Source: Cupriavidus malaysiensis (GTDB lineage Bacteria; Pseudomonadota; Gammaproteobacteria; Burkholderiales; Burkholderiaceae). From it: a stretch of 64,000 bases of DNA. This document shows, piece by piece, positions 43,937 through 54,296 of this stretch. The DNA lies in contig NZ_CP017754.1 in the NCBI RefSeq assembly GCF_001854325.1, positions 3,720,001-3,784,000 of the forward strand, read 5' to 3'. A program made the position numbers and the translations under genes. Every line of letters begins with the position of its first letter. Position 1 is the first letter of the stretch. The notes beneath the pieces were generated by a model, which saw nothing but the letters and a program-made list of their open reading frames with translations, made no database searches and had not been told where the DNA came from.

Positions 43937-44646
43937 CACATCTCCGCAATCAGCGCAGGCACCTTGGTCTGAGCCGCCGCATAGTCATCGGGTACGCCAA
44001 TATCGATGAAATCCCTGACACCGGGGAAGGCACCGAGGTATATCTCATCGATGAAGCGGCCGAGGAAATCCTGCTCGAACGAGAAGCGCTGCGGCAGGTC
44101 GGCCCGATCGGCCAAGGCTGCCTTGCGCAGGTGGTAGACGCCCGCGTTGATCAGACCCGGGCCCTCGCGGCCTTTCTCGATGAAGGCGCGAATGCGCCTG
44201 TCCTCGTCAATTTCCACGGTGCCGTAGCGGGTAGCATCCGGCACGCTGGCTGCTGCCAGTGCGACATCCGTCCCCCTCGCTTCCGCGTCCGCGACGAAGG
44301 CGGCCAGGTCGACGACCGCCAGCGTGTCGCCATTGAACACCAGCACGTCCTCACCGGGAATGCCGGAAATCGCCTTCCGGATCGCCCCTCCCGTGCCGAG
44401 CGGTTCGTCCTCGATGATGTAGTGCAGCCGCATTTCGCCGAAGCGCTCACCCATGCCTGCGCGAACCTGCTCGTGCCGGTATCCGACGGAGAGATAGACG
44501 TCGCGCAGCCCCTGGTTTTCGAGTTGCTTCAGCAGCCACCACAGGAACGGCTTGCCGGCGACATCGGCCATCGGCTTGGGCAGGTCGCCCACCACGGGAC
44601 GCAGACGGGTGCCGAGTCCACCGGCAAGGATGATGGCAGGCTTCAT
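43936..44646 (-). CDS. hddC: D-glycero-alpha-D-manno-heptose 1-phosphate guanylyltransferase
   Basis: Nucleotidyltransferase of 236 residues with the opening MKPAIILAGGLGTRLRPVVG, then LPKPMADVAGKPFLWWLLKQ and VLVFNGDTLAVVDL. Context decides the substrate: it sits between gmhB and gmhA with hddA next, the arrangement of the GDP-heptose pathway used for capsules, S-layer glycans and O-antigens, so GDP-heptose formation is expected. Start 44646 overlaps gmhA by four bases (ATGA). A different sugar nucleotide cannot be fully excluded from sequence. Confidence 0.9.
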   Translation of the reverse strand: MKPAIILAGGLGTRLRPVVGDLPKPMADVAGKPFLWWLLKQLENQGLRDVYLSVGYRHEQVRAGMGERFGEMRLHYIIEDEPLGTGGAIRKAISGIPGEDVLVFNGDTLAVVDLAAFVADAEARGTDVALAAASVPDATRYGTVEIDEDRRIRAFIEKGREGPGLINAGVYHLRKAALADRADLPQRFSFEQDFLGRFIDEIYLGAFPGVRDFIDIGVPDDYAAAQTKVPALIAEM

Positions 44647-45224
44647 AAACGTGGGAAGATAGCGGCTTCGACAAGACCGCAGATGATATGGCCCAGCAGC
44701 AGGTGCCCCTCCTGGATCTTCGGCGTCGCGGCGGCCGGAATCTCGATCGAGAGATCGCACAACTCGGGCCGGGCCCAGCCATTCTGACCGGTGAAGCCGA
44801 TCACCAGCAAGCCGGCCTTGCGCGCCTCCTCCATGGCCAGCAGCACATTGGGTGACTTGCCGGACGTCGAGTAGGCCCAAAAGACGTCCCCCTTGGCACC
44901 GACGGCCTGAACCTGGCGGGCAAACAGCTTCTCGTAGCCGTAGTCGTTGCCGATCGCGGTCATCACCGAGGAGTCCACGGTCAGCGCGAACGCGCACAGG
45001 CCGGGCCGGTCATAGTTGAAACGGCTGACGAACTCGCCGGCAATATGCTGGGCATCGGCGGCGCTGCCACCGTTGCCGGCCAGCAGCACCTTGTTGCCTC
45101 GCTTGAGCGCCTCGCAGATCTGTAGTGCGCATTGCTCGGCGCGCGAAATCAGCTCCTCATCCGCCCGGATCCTGGCAAAAGTGCTGATCGTCTTATCGAT
45201 TTCCTGCTCAATGAATGCTCTCAC
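44643..45224 (-). CDS. gmhA: Sedoheptulose-7-phosphate isomerase
   Basis: SIS-domain isomerase of 193 residues making D-glycero-D-manno-heptose 7-phosphate from sedoheptulose-7-phosphate. VLLAGNGGSAADAQHIAGEF, YSTSGKSPNVLLAMEEAR and the late EGHLLLGHIICGLVEAAIF (with the metal- or substrate-binding His) are typical. It overlaps hddA and hddC by four bases each. The chromosome probably has another gmhA for LPS core; this copy belongs to the polysaccharide operon. Confidence 0.94.
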   Translation of the reverse strand: MRAFIEQEIDKTISTFARIRADEELISRAEQCALQICEALKRGNKVLLAGNGGSAADAQHIAGEFVSRFNYDRPGLCAFALTVDSSVMTAIGNDYGYEKLFARQVQAVGAKGDVFWAYSTSGKSPNVLLAMEEARKAGLLVIGFTGQNGWARPELCDLSIEIPAAATPKIQEGHLLLGHIICGLVEAAIFPRL

Positions 45225-46270
45225 GCCATCCTCCAGGATTGAGCACCGCTTTCAGTGAAGTTGCAGGTGAAGACCTGCCCACTGAATTCTGCCAGGGTTC
45301 GCATCACGTCCGGTCTTCGGGCCGGATCGACGAAGAACATCATGAAGCCGCCGCCGCCGGCACCGGAGACCTTGCCGGCCAGCGCACCAGCGGCTATCGC
45401 CGCATCGTAGATTTCGTCGATGAAGGCATTGCTGATACTGTCCGCCATCTTCTTCTTCGACGCCCAACCAGTGCGCATCGAGTCCGCGAACCCATCGAAG
45501 TCCGCCTTCAGGATCGCCTCCTTCATGCGCACAGCCTCTTCTTTTACCGCATGCAGCGCGTTCAGCGATTTCTGCTCGCCGCTCTTCACATGCGCGGTCT
45601 GCTGGGCAATGATCTTCGCCGACTCGCGGGAGACGCCGGTGTAGAACAGCACCAGCGACGACTCCAGCTCAGCCTTGATATTGGCCTTTATGCGCAGCGG
45701 GTTCACGATGACCCGGTCACCGTAGAACTCCATGAAGTTCAGACCGCCGAAGGCCGCCGCGTACTGGTCCTGCTTACCGCCGGCCATGTCGAGATCCACG
45801 CGCTCGATCTGGTAGGCCAGGTGCGCGATCTCGTACTCGCCCAGCGGCAGGGACAGCAATTCACAGAATGCATGGACCAGGGCAACCACCATGGTCGACG
45901 AGGAGCCGAGGCCGGACCCCGGGGGCGCTTCCGAGTGTGTCGTGATGGACACGGGAATCGGCTGCCCCTGGTTGAAGTCCTTGACGATGCGGTTGTAGAC
46001 GCCGACGTGCAGGTCGAGCCCGTCGACGCGCTGGAGTACCGGAGAGCACTGGCCGGTCCACCTACGCTTGCTGTCGGCCGCTATCAGTTCGACCCGGCCA
46101 TCGTCGCGCGGCGCGATGGTCGCATAGGCGAACTTATCAATGGTGACATTCAGCACCAGGCCGCCGAAATCGTCGGAGTAAGGAGAAACGTCAGTGCCGC
46201 CGCCAGCAAGGCCGAGACGGAGCGGTGCGCGAGCGCGGACGAGAGAGAATTGCGACATCGTTGAGCTCAT
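45221..46270 (-). CDS. hddA: D-glycero-alpha-D-manno-heptose 7-phosphate kinase
   Basis: GHMP-family kinase of 349 residues. N-terminal [20 protein letters not shown], the ATP loop [20 protein letters not shown] and the C-terminal [18 protein letters not shown] define the family. It phosphorylates C1 in the alpha configuration, the step that commits heptose to GDP-linked rather than ADP-linked sugar. The start at 46270 overlaps the preceding stop (ATGA); an internal ATG at 46258 ([12 protein letters not shown]) is also reasonable. Confidence 0.93.
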   Translation of the reverse strand: MSSTMSQFSLVRARAPLRLGLAGGGTDVSPYSDDFGGLVLNVTIDKFAYATIAPRDDGRVELIAADSKRRWTGQCSPVLQRVDGLDLHVGVYNRIVKDFNQGQPIPVSITTHSEAPPGSGLGSSSTMVVALVHAFCELLSLPLGEYEIAHLAYQIERVDLDMAGGKQDQYAAAFGGLNFMEFYGDRVIVNPLRIKANIKAELESSLVLFYTGVSRESAKIIAQQTAHVKSGEQKSLNALHAVKEEAVRMKEAILKADFDGFADSMRTGWASKKKMADSISNAFIDEIYDAAIAAGALAGKVSGAGGGGFMMFFVDPARRPDVMRTLAEFSGQVFTCNFTESGAQSWRMA

Positions 46271-49200
46271 CTTGCAGGATTGTGTACAGCGGGGCCCGGG
46301 TCGATGTCGAGCCGGAAGACATCCTCCATCGCCTGCGCGGAAAAACGACCGGAGATGTAGGCGCTGCCCTTCTCCGCGACGTCACGCCAGCGATCGTCGT
46401 TTCCAAGCAATGCCACGACCTCCATGGCCACCTTGCAAGGATCGTCGGAAACGGGCACGGCGTCCGTCAGGCCATCCAGGCCCTGCGCACCCACGGGCGT
46501 CGTCACCAGCGGCAAGCCATAGTTCATCGCTTCCACAACCTTGCTCTTCACGCCTGCGCCGAAACGCAGCGGAACGATCGCAACGCGCGCGATGCGGTAG
46601 TACTCCAGCAATTGCTCGTCGGTCACGTATCCCGTTACGGTGATGTCATCCGCGGCCAGTCGCTGGACTTCCGCGGTCGGGTTGGAACCGACCAGCCAGA
46701 GATGGACACCCGGCATGCTTGCCCTGATCAGCGGCATGATGTCGTGCACCAGCCATTTCGCCGCATCGACATTGGGCGGATGGCCGAATCCCGCGACGAA
46801 CAGGATGCCGCTGCGCCCTTGCGGCGACCGCTCGGACAGGCCGGCCGGCGCCGCGTCAAAGAAATATGGCGGTACCGTGTGCGCCTTTGCCCCCGGCAAG
46901 GCTTCCAGCACCGTCTGGGTCTCGGTGGGCGACGGATAGTAAACCACGTCCACGCTCTTCCACAGCGTCAGCTCCAGCTCGCGCATGGCGGCAGCCTCCC
47001 TGCGAGCAGCCTCCGAGCCCGTCAGTTCTGCTTCATTCAGCAGGCGCGCATAGTGCAGGTCATGGCCGTAGAACAGGACCTTGGCACGGCTGCAGGCGCG
47101 CACCGCAGACAAAAACTCCTTGGCGACGGAAGGCCGGCTCAGCAGCACATAGTCGAGCAGCGAGCCATGCTCCGCGATCCAGCCACCGAAGTCGTTCTGG
47201 AACTCCCCGCCATAGAACACTTCAATGCCTGCCTGCTGCAGGGCCGAGACATAGTCGGGGTCGTACCAGAGATTCTGAGGCCAGAACTTCACGTTCAGGC
47301 CCATGCCTTGTAGCACACGCAGAAAACACCACATCGAACGGGACCCGGCATCGCGATCCGGCTGCGGCACATAGTGGTCAATGACCAGGATGGTCTTCTT
47401 ACCGGCCGAGCGTTCGTGGGCATGGAACACATTGGTGCCGTTGTCGAAATGCTCGCGGTTCAGCACCTCGCGCCAGCGCTCGTGGAACTTCTTCTGGTTC
47501 TCCACCTGGTAGGCCTTGATGCCGCCACCGGTATCGGTGCCATGCGAAATGCCTTCATAGTGGACGATCACCGACCTCGGTTGGTAGAGTACACGCTTGC
47601 CGGCCGCTCGCACGCGGAACGCCAGATCCGAGTCTTCACAATAGGCGGGAACATACCATTCGTCGAAGCCGTTCAGTTCGCGGAACAATGCCGTCGGGAT
47701 CAGCAGCGATGCGCCAGAGCAGTAATCGGTGTCCTTGACGTAGTTGTAGACACTGCGGGTCGGCTCGTCGAGGCGACCGAAATTCCAGGCGGAACCATCA
47801 CGCCACAGGATGCCTCCGGCTTCCTGCAAGCGGCCGTCCGGATACACCAGCTTGGAGCCGACCATGCCGCAGTCCGGCTCCTTGTCGAACAGCGCCAGCA
47901 TGGTGTCGAGCCATCCCGGCGTCACCTCTGTGTCGTTGTTCAGGAAATACAGGTATTTTCCGCGCGCCAGGCTTGCGGCATGGTTGCACGAGCGGATAAA
48001 GCCGAGATTCACCTCGTTCATCACGAAGCGCAGGCCGGGGATTTCCTGCATGCGCAGGATTTCCTGGTCGCCGGAAACGTCTTCGGCAACGATGACCTCG
48101 ATCGGCACGCTCGGCATATGCGCGCAGATGGAGCGCACGCACGATAGGGTGTGGCTGATATTGCCGTAGGTCGGGATGATCACCGACACCACCGGCTCCG
48201 CCACCTCTTCCAGCTTCAGGCTGGCGAGCACCTCGTCGACATCACCGGCCGCGACCGGACCCAGCCCGACCGGAGTCAGCGCCATGCCGGCGCGATGGCG
48301 CCGCCACACCTCATAGTGGACCATGCCCTTGAATAACGGGCCGGCGACGCGGTAGGCAACACCGACGCTACGATCCTTCCACTTCTTGGACAGCGGAGCG
48401 CGCTGGTAGACCTCGCGACCGATCCGGATCAGCGAGGAACGCAGGTTGTCGAGCACTGCGGGGAAGTCGCCCCGCGCGAGCCGCGAAGCAAACCGCAGCG
48501 GACCCGTCATCCGCCAGGAAAGCGAGCGGCGCATGGCTTTCAGTTCGGTCTCTCCGGCCGCGATCTTGCCGAGCAGCCGGTCGTGCTCCAGACGCGCCAG
48601 CTCGAGCTCGTGCTTGAAATAGGCCGCCGCATCCAACGCCTCCACCGGCCACGACAGGCCGCCCGATTGCGGAGCCGGCATGGCGGGAGCTGGAGCGGAG
48701 TCAGACACACTCGGGCCGGCCGCCGCCGCACGGCGGCGGAACCGCTTTTGCAACCGCCGCAGGCCCGTATTCTCATACTTGGCCCGAAGCGACGAAACTT
48801 GCTGGTCGAGCGACAACGCCCAAGCCGTGCGCTCGTCGAACTCGGCCTGCAGCTCGCCAAGGCGCTTGCGCACCGAGGCTTCCTCCTCGCTGAGGCGCCC
48901 CGCCCACCTGGCGACCTCCTCCCGCTCGGCGTAGAGATCCACGCCCTCCTCGAAGAACACCGAAGCCGGGCCTGCCGGCAACTCCACCTCCGCGGCGGAG
49001 CAGATGGCGACGAAGTACATCATATCGTCGGCCGACACCGTGGTTGCCTTGACCACGTCGCCGCGCATCGTCAGCGCCTGGTACGCTGCCTGGCTCCCAT
49101 CCAGCGGCAGCAGCACCGAGCTGGTGGCAAGCCGCTGGCCATAGTAGCTGACCTTGGCAAAACACGAGCGCAGCAAGGCATCGAACTCGTCGAAGTAGAG

Positions 49201-49662
49201 TTCCTTGACGTGATACTCGTTGTGGTAATCGCGGTCGTCGGAATAGACCTTCTTGTTCGGTGAAGACATGACCAGCACGCCGTCGGGACGAAGCACCCGG
49301 CGGACCTCCTTGATCATCTCCTCGTGCCCGAGCAGATGCTCGATCGTCTCGAACGACACCACCACATCCACACTGGCATCGGGCAGGGGAATCGCCGTGG
49401 CGCTGCCCGCCACAAAACGCAGGTTCTGGTGCTGCTGGTAGCGTTCGCGCGCGTGCGCGACCGCCTCATCGGAAATGTCCACGCCAACAACCGACTTCGC
49501 GCGGGTCGCCATGAGGGCGGATCCATATCCCTCGCCGCAGGCGATGTCGAGCACGTCCTTGCCGGCAGCTATATCCAGCGACCAGCTGTAGCGGTGCATA
49601 TGCTCGTAGCGGATCGCCCCTTCTTCGGTGGGAACGAATCGTTCGCCGGTAAAGTTAAGCAC
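46267..49662 (-). CDS. Trifunctional protein: methyltransferase, GT2 and GT4 domains
   Basis: 1131 residues. Residues 1 to about 230 form a class I methyltransferase ([11 protein letters not shown] at 37-47, [17 protein letters not shown]). A charged, heptad-rich region follows (about 235-375), then a GT2 domain from about 495 ([52 protein letters not shown]), then a GT4-like C-terminal domain ([40 protein letters not shown]). It lies 3 bases after wzt and overlaps hddA. A methyl cap combined with two transferases, next to an exporter that carries a glycan-recognition domain, suggests chain extension and termination (inference). Confidence 0.9.
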   Translation of the reverse strand: MLNFTGERFVPTEEGAIRYEHMHRYSWSLDIAAGKDVLDIACGEGYGSALMATRAKSVVGVDISDEAVAHARERYQQHQNLRFVAGSATAIPLPDASVDVVVSFETIEHLLGHEEMIKEVRRVLRPDGVLVMSSPNKKVYSDDRDYHNEYHVKELYFDEFDALLRSCFAKVSYYGQRLATSSVLLPLDGSQAAYQALTMRGDVVKATTVSADDMMYFVAICSAAEVELPAGPASVFFEEGVDLYAEREEVARWAGRLSEEEASVRKRLGELQAEFDERTAWALSLDQQVSSLRAKYENTGLRRLQKRFRRRAAAAGPSVSDSAPAPAMPAPQSGGLSWPVEALDAAAYFKHELELARLEHDRLLGKIAAGETELKAMRRSLSWRMTGPLRFASRLARGDFPAVLDNLRSSLIRIGREVYQRAPLSKKWKDRSVGVAYRVAGPLFKGMVHYEVWRRHRAGMALTPVGLGPVAAGDVDEVLASLKLEEVAEPVVSVIIPTYGNISHTLSCVRSICAHMPSVPIEVIVAEDVSGDQEILRMQEIPGLRFVMNEVNLGFIRSCNHAASLARGKYLYFLNNDTEVTPGWLDTMLALFDKEPDCGMVGSKLVYPDGRLQEAGGILWRDGSAWNFGRLDEPTRSVYNYVKDTDYCSGASLLIPTALFRELNGFDEWYVPAYCEDSDLAFRVRAAGKRVLYQPRSVIVHYEGISHGTDTGGGIKAYQVENQKKFHERWREVLNREHFDNGTNVFHAHERSAGKKTILVIDHYVPQPDRDAGSRSMWCFLRVLQGMGLNVKFWPQNLWYDPDYVSALQQAGIEVFYGGEFQNDFGGWIAEHGSLLDYVLLSRPSVAKEFLSAVRACSRAKVLFYGHDLHYARLLNEAELTGSEAARREAAAMRELELTLWKSVDVVYYPSPTETQTVLEALPGAKAHTVPPYFFDAAPAGLSERSPQGRSGILFVAGFGHPPNVDAAKWLVHDIMPLIRASMPGVHLWLVGSNPTAEVQRLAADDITVTGYVTDEQLLEYYRIARVAIVPLRFGAGVKSKVVEAMNYGLPLVTTPVGAQGLDGLTDAVPVSDDPCKVAMEVVALLGNDDRWRDVAEKGSAYISGRFSAQAMEDVFRLDIDPGPAVHNPAR

Positions 49663-49665
49663 TGA

Positions 49666-51042
49666 CTATTCTTCCTCAGAAATTGCGATGTCGAGCATCG
49701 GGATACCGACCAGTCCATGCCGCATGGAGCTGTCCACCGCGCGCAGGGTCAGAGCGTCGTGCACCCAATGCTGCTGTGTATGGTCTTGCTGCGTGCCCGA
49801 AGCGACGGCTGCATCCACGGAATAGGCACCGACCGGCAAGGTCGGCATACGGAAGAGGAAGGACGCGCGATAACGCTTGCCGGCCTCACCTGACAGGGCG
49901 TCTTCGAGCGTGGCCAGGAAGGTGTTGTCGCCGAACAGACGCTGGCCCAGCCGGTCCTTCAGGTAGAAGCCGAAAATGAGGCCATCCAGCGCGGCATGGA
50001 GCTCGGCAGTGATGCGCAGCTCGACCAGCTCGCCGCCGTGGACCAGCTTCAGTTGCTCGCCATGCTCGTCCACCAGCACGGCATCGACGATGGACGCACC
50101 GCGTGCGCCGAACTCGCTGTCAGCCTGCTCGGGATCAAACTCGAATACTTCGATCTGCGTGCCGCCCCCTTGCGCGCGGAGCTTCTCCCAGCGGGCGTCC
50201 ACCACATCGAGCTCGGTCTTCTTGCGTGGCTTCCTCTGCTTGGCGGCTCCGACCTTGACGGACACGCCAAGCGCACCGCGGTCCAGCGCATGCTGCTCCG
50301 CCAGGTATGCCTCGACGGTTTCCTTGGCGTTGCCGTCCATCTTCAGCTCGCCATGGTCGAGCCAAATCGCGCGCGAACACAGGCTGGTCACCGCCCCCAC
50401 GTCATGACTGACGAACAGCAGCGTGCCGGTCTTCTGGAACTCCCGCAGGAAACGCATGCACTTCTGCGTAAAGCGCACGTCCCCCACCGAGAGCGCTTCG
50501 TCCACCACCAGCACATCGGCATCGACGTGCGCGGCGATGGCAAATGCCAGCCGCACATACATGCCACTGGAATAGGTTTTCACCGGCTGGTTGATAAAGT
50601 CACCGATCTCGGCGAAAGCAACGATGGAATCGAAGCGCTTGGCGAGTTCGTCCTGCTCGATGCCATATAGCAGCCCGCTCAGGTAAACATTCTCCTCACC
50701 GGTGAACTCCGGGTTGAAGCCGGCCCCCAGTTCGAGCAGCGCGGCGATGCGGCCGCTGACGCTGACCTCGCCCGAGGTTGGGAAAAGCGTGCCGCACACC
50801 AGTTGTAGCAGGGTCGATTTGCCCGAGCCGTTCTGGCCGATGATCGCAACGGTCTCGCCCTGCTGGACGTCGAAGCTGACGCCGCGCAGAGCCCAGAATT
50901 CACGGAAATACTCCGGCGGATGCATGCCGACCATGCGCTTGAGGCGCGGCACGACCATCTGTTTGAGGCGGTCCTTGGGCTGCGCGTAGATCTCGTAGCG
51001 CTTGCCCAGCTTGTCGACGCGAATCACGGACTTAGAGGACAT
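49666..51042 (-). CDS. wzt: ABC transporter ATP-binding protein with C-terminal glycan-binding domain (Wzt)
   Basis: 458 residues. The ABC domain (about 1-245) has Walker A IGQNGSGKST, signature YSSGMYVRLAFA, Walker B VLVVDEALSVGD and switch His in FVSHDVGA. The remaining C-terminal part (from about 310: SIVDAVLVDEHGEQLKLVHG, IFGFYLKDRLGQRLFGDNTF) matches the Wzt beta-sandwich that recognises the finished end of the exported polysaccharide. Its start overlaps the wzm stop by 11 bases. Long Wzt proteins of this type normally export O-antigens capped at the non-reducing end. Confidence 0.95.
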   Translation of the reverse strand: MSSKSVIRVDKLGKRYEIYAQPKDRLKQMVVPRLKRMVGMHPPEYFREFWALRGVSFDVQQGETVAIIGQNGSGKSTLLQLVCGTLFPTSGEVSVSGRIAALLELGAGFNPEFTGEENVYLSGLLYGIEQDELAKRFDSIVAFAEIGDFINQPVKTYSSGMYVRLAFAIAAHVDADVLVVDEALSVGDVRFTQKCMRFLREFQKTGTLLFVSHDVGAVTSLCSRAIWLDHGELKMDGNAKETVEAYLAEQHALDRGALGVSVKVGAAKQRKPRKKTELDVVDARWEKLRAQGGGTQIEVFEFDPEQADSEFGARGASIVDAVLVDEHGEQLKLVHGGELVELRITAELHAALDGLIFGFYLKDRLGQRLFGDNTFLATLEDALSGEAGKRYRASFLFRMPTLPVGAYSVDAAVASGTQQDHTQQHWVHDALTLRAVDSSMRHGLVGIPMLDIAISEEE

Positions 51043-51853
51043 CGGAGAACCCCTTGCGCGTCTTCTGGAACCAGGCCAGTCCGCCCCATGCCACGCAGTA
51101 GCCGACGGCCAGGTAGAGCAGCCAGCCCAGCCAGTCGATGCCGTTTCCCCAGATCGCGGCGTTGCGGATCTGCTCGACGATGAAGGTGATCGGATTCAGG
51201 TACAAGAGCGGGCGCAACCGCTCCGGCACCGATTGCAGCGGATAGAACACCGGTGCCATGAACATCAGCAGCGACGTGACGATGCCCATCACCTGCCCGA
51301 GATCGCGCAGGTAAACGCCAAGCGAAGCGAGCAGCCACACCAGGCCGGCAATCAGGATCACGAAGGGCAGCAGCACCACCGGCACCAGTAGCGCGGTCAG
51401 CGGCAGGTGGCCCTGCCAGATGAAGATCGCGCCGATCAGGATCACCGATGCCACCAGCGTATGGAACAGTGCCGAGCCGATGGCAATCCAGGGCAATGTC
51501 TCAAGCGGAAATACCACCTTCTTGACGAAGTTCGGGTTGTTCACCACCAGGGTCGGCGCGCGCTGCAGGCACTCGGCGATCAGGCCGTGCACCAGCACCC
51601 CGGCGAACATGACCACGGCGAACTCCAGGTGATCGGTCGAAGTCGGGCGCCAGCGCGACTTGAACACCACGCCGAAGACGAAGGTGTAGATCAGCAGCAT
51701 CAGCAGCGGATTGATGAAGGTCCACAGCAGTCCCAGGAACGATCCCTTGTAACGGCCGGCGACCTCGCGCTTGACGAACTGGGTGATGATGCTGCGGTTC
51801 GCCACAACGGACTGCACCACGATCAGCGGGTGCAGGCTGGGTTTCTCCTTCAT
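51032..51853 (-). CDS. wzm: ABC-type polysaccharide exporter permease (Wzm)
   Basis: Inner-membrane permease of 273 residues with six helices, ABC2 family. Typical stretches are FVKREVAGRYKGSFLGLLWT, INPLLMLLIYTFVFGVVFKS, VVNNPNFVKKVVFPLETLPW and FYPLQSVPERLRPLLYLNPI. With Wzt it forms the channel that exports lipid-linked polysaccharide. It is preceded by rfbC after 73 bases. No separate Wza-like outer-membrane protein is seen, which fits an O-antigen rather than a capsule. Confidence 0.95.
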   Translation of the reverse strand: MKEKPSLHPLIVVQSVVANRSIITQFVKREVAGRYKGSFLGLLWTFINPLLMLLIYTFVFGVVFKSRWRPTSTDHLEFAVVMFAGVLVHGLIAECLQRAPTLVVNNPNFVKKVVFPLETLPWIAIGSALFHTLVASVILIGAIFIWQGHLPLTALLVPVVLLPFVILIAGLVWLLASLGVYLRDLGQVMGIVTSLLMFMAPVFYPLQSVPERLRPLLYLNPITFIVEQIRNAAIWGNGIDWLGWLLYLAVGYCVAWGGLAWFQKTRKGFSDVL

Positions 51854-51926
51854 GAGCGGTGCCCCCGCCGGCTCGTCATCGGGACCTGGCGGCAGTCACC
51901 GGCGCCACGTGCTCGGGATGGCAGGA

Positions 51927-52481
51927 TCATGCGAATACCTCGGCATCGGGCAGGCGCTTTCCGGCCGCGTCCTTGGCCGCAAGCACGGGCTCGCCGCCAG
52001 CCAGCGGCCATTGGATCCCCAGCGCGGGATCGTTCCAGGCCAGGCTGCGCTCATGCTCCGGGTACCAATAGTCAGTGGTCTTGTACAGGAACTCTGCCGA
52101 TTCCGAGGTCACCACGAAACCATGGGCGAAACCCTCCGGCACCCACAGCTGCCGTTTGTTCTCGGCCGACAGCATCGCGCCGACCCATTTGCCGAAGGTA
52201 GGCGAGCTCTTGCGCAGGTCGACGGCCACATCGAAAACCTCGCCGGCGACCACGCGCACCAGCTTTCCTTGCGGATGCTGGATCTGATAATGCAGGCCAC
52301 GCAATACGTTGCGCACGGAACGAGAATGATTGTCCTGGACGAATTCGCGCTTGAGGCCGGTAGCGGCTTCAAACGCCTTGGAATTGAAACTCTCGAAAAA
52401 AAACCCGCGGTCGTCGCCGAATACTCTCGGCTCGAGGACCAGCACCTCGGGTATCGCGGTGGCGATGGCTTTCAGGTTCAT
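51927..52481 (-). CDS. rfbC: dTDP-4-dehydrorhamnose 3,5-epimerase
   Basis: Cupin-type epimerase of 184 residues (RmlC). Motifs are PRVFGDDRGFFFESFN, QDNHSRSVRNVLRGLHYQ with the catalytic His, GKLVRVVAGEVFDVAVDLR and the Tyr region FLYKTTDYWYPEHER. The start 52481 (MNLKAIATAIPEV) is chosen; the open frame before it overlaps rfbA in another frame. Third step of dTDP-L-rhamnose synthesis. It starts 8 bases after rfbA. Confidence 0.96.
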   Translation of the reverse strand: MNLKAIATAIPEVLVLEPRVFGDDRGFFFESFNSKAFEAATGLKREFVQDNHSRSVRNVLRGLHYQIQHPQGKLVRVVAGEVFDVAVDLRKSSPTFGKWVGAMLSAENKRQLWVPEGFAHGFVVTSESAEFLYKTTDYWYPEHERSLAWNDPALGIQWPLAGGEPVLAAKDAAGKRLPDAEVFA

Positions 52482-52489
52482 GACGTGGC

Positions 52490-53368
52490 TTACTTGATCG
52501 TTTCCGAGACTATGCGCTGCAGATACTTCCCATATCCGTTCTTCGCCAGCGGCGCCGCCAGCGCCGCCACCTGCTCGGCGCTGATCCATTTGCTGCGGTA
52601 CGCGATCTCCTCCGGGCAAGCCACCATCAGCCCCTGGCGGTTCTGCAGCGTGGCGATGAAGCTGGCCGCCTCCAGCAGCGAGTCGTGCGTGCCGGTGTCC
52701 AGCCAGGCATAGCCACGGCCCATGATCTCCACGTCGAGTTGCCCCAGCGCCAGGTAGTGCTTATTGACATCGGTGATCTCGAGCTCGCCGCGGGCTGACG
52801 GCTTGATATCGGCAGCAATGTCACAAACCTGTCGATCATAGAAGTAAAGTCCGGTAACCGCGTAGTTCGAACGCGGCTTCTGCGGCTTTTCTTCAAGCGA
52901 AAGCGCACGGAAACCCTCGTCGAACTCCACCACGCCATAGCGCTCCGGATCGTGCACGTGATAGGCGAACACGGTGGCGCCTGCCTGCTGGCCGGCGGCA
53001 CTCTCCAGCTGGCGCACCAGGTCATGCCCATGGAAGATGTTATCGCCCAGGATCAGCGTGGACGGATCGTTGCCGATGAAGTCACGGCCGATGATGAAGG
53101 CCTGCGCCAGCCCGTCGGGACTGGGCTGCACCGCGTACTGCAGGTTGATGCCCCACTTGCTGCCATCGCCCAGCATGTCCGCAAAGCGCGGCGTGTCTTC
53201 CGGCGTGGAAATCACCAGGATGTCACGGATCCCTGCCAGCATCAGCGTGGACAGCGGATAGTAGATCATCGGCTTGTCGTACACCGGCAGCAGTTGCTTG
53301 GAGACAGACCGCGTGATGGGGTAAAGCCGGGTGCCGGAGCCACCGGCCAGGATAATGCCTTTGCGCAT
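52490..53368 (-). CDS. rfbA: Glucose-1-phosphate thymidylyltransferase
   Basis: RmlA, 292 residues, makes dTDP-glucose from dTTP and glucose-1-phosphate. [52 protein letters not shown] and [20 protein letters not shown] are the classical blocks. The start at 53368 is MRKGIIL; the open frame continues upstream antisense to rfbD coding and is ignored. It is 10 bases after rfbD. The substrate could come from the phosphohexomutase at 16692. Confidence 0.97.
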   Translation of the reverse strand: MRKGIILAGGSGTRLYPITRSVSKQLLPVYDKPMIYYPLSTLMLAGIRDILVISTPEDTPRFADMLGDGSKWGINLQYAVQPSPDGLAQAFIIGRDFIGNDPSTLILGDNIFHGHDLVRQLESAAGQQAGATVFAYHVHDPERYGVVEFDEGFRALSLEEKPQKPRSNYAVTGLYFYDRQVCDIAADIKPSARGELEITDVNKHYLALGQLDVEIMGRGYAWLDTGTHDSLLEAASFIATLQNRQGLMVACPEEIAYRSKWISAEQVAALAAPLAKNGYGKYLQRIVSETIK

Positions 53369-53378
53369 GGTGTTCTGG

Positions 53379-54296
53379 TCAGGTAAGGATCTGATCGAGC
53401 AGGAGATGGACACCCTGCTGCCAATCCGGAAGATAGATGCCGAAGGTCTCGCGCAGCTTGCCCGTATCCAGCCGCGAGTTGGACGGGCGCGGCGCCGGCA
53501 GCGGGTAGGCGGTCGCCGGGATCGCCTCGATGGCCGCCGGGTCCACCTTGAGTTCGACGCCCTTGGCGGCGGCATAGCGGACCACCTCGCTGGCGTAGCC
53601 ATGCCAGCTCGTCTCTCCGGCCGCGGCCAGGTGGTAGATGCCGCCGGCAAACTCTGCGCGCTCGCCGAACAGCCAGTGCCGCGCGATGATCTGCGCGGTC
53701 ACGTCGGCAATCAATGCGGCCGTGGTGGGCGCGCCGAACTGGTCGGCGATCACGCGCAGGCTGTCGCGCTCGCGCGCCAGCTTGAGCATGGTCTTGGCGA
53801 AGTTGCCGCCATGCGCGCCGGCCACCCAGCAGGTGCGCAGCACCAGCGCCGCCGCGCCGGTCGCCGCGACGGCCAGTTCACCGGCCAGCTTGCTCTTGCC
53901 GTAGACGGACTGCGGCGCTACCGCATCGGTCTCGACGTAGGGGCCTTCCTTGCGGCCGTCGAAGACGTAGTCGGTCGAGTAGTGCACCAGCAGGCTGCCG
54001 AGCGCCTTGGCTTCCTCGGCCAGCACGCCGGCCGCGGTCGCATTGATGGCGAAGGCCGTCTCGGCGTCGGCTTCGGCCTTGTCCACCGCCGTGTAGGCCG
54101 CCGGGTTGACGATCACGTCCGGCCGCAGTTCGCGCACGCGCCGGCGGATCTCGTCCGGACGCGACAGGTCGCAGCCGGAGCGGTCCAGTGCGACCACCCG
54201 GCCCAGCGGCGCGAGGCTGCGGCGCAGCTCGAATCCGACCTGGCCGTTACAACCGGTGACAAGGAGTGTGGGGATGCGGGAAGCCTTAAGCTGCAT
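53379..54296 (-). CDS. rfbD: dTDP-4-dehydrorhamnose reductase
   Basis: RmlD, 305 residues, an extended SDR with NADPH loop [38 protein letters not shown] and the YGKSKLAGE catalytic Tyr-Lys. It completes dTDP-L-rhamnose. The gene overlaps rfbB by 11 bases. The order rfbB-rfbD-rfbA-rfbC is common in Burkholderiaceae, where it opens the O-antigen cluster as here. Confidence 0.96.
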   Translation of the reverse strand: MQLKASRIPTLLVTGCNGQVGFELRRSLAPLGRVVALDRSGCDLSRPDEIRRRVRELRPDVIVNPAAYTAVDKAEADAETAFAINATAAGVLAEEAKALGSLLVHYSTDYVFDGRKEGPYVETDAVAPQSVYGKSKLAGELAVAATGAAALVLRTCWVAGAHGGNFAKTMLKLARERDSLRVIADQFGAPTTAALIADVTAQIIARHWLFGERAEFAGGIYHLAAAGETSWHGYASEVVRYAAAKGVELKVDPAAIEAIPATAYPLPAPRPSNSRLDTGKLRETFGIYLPDWQQGVHLLLDQILT

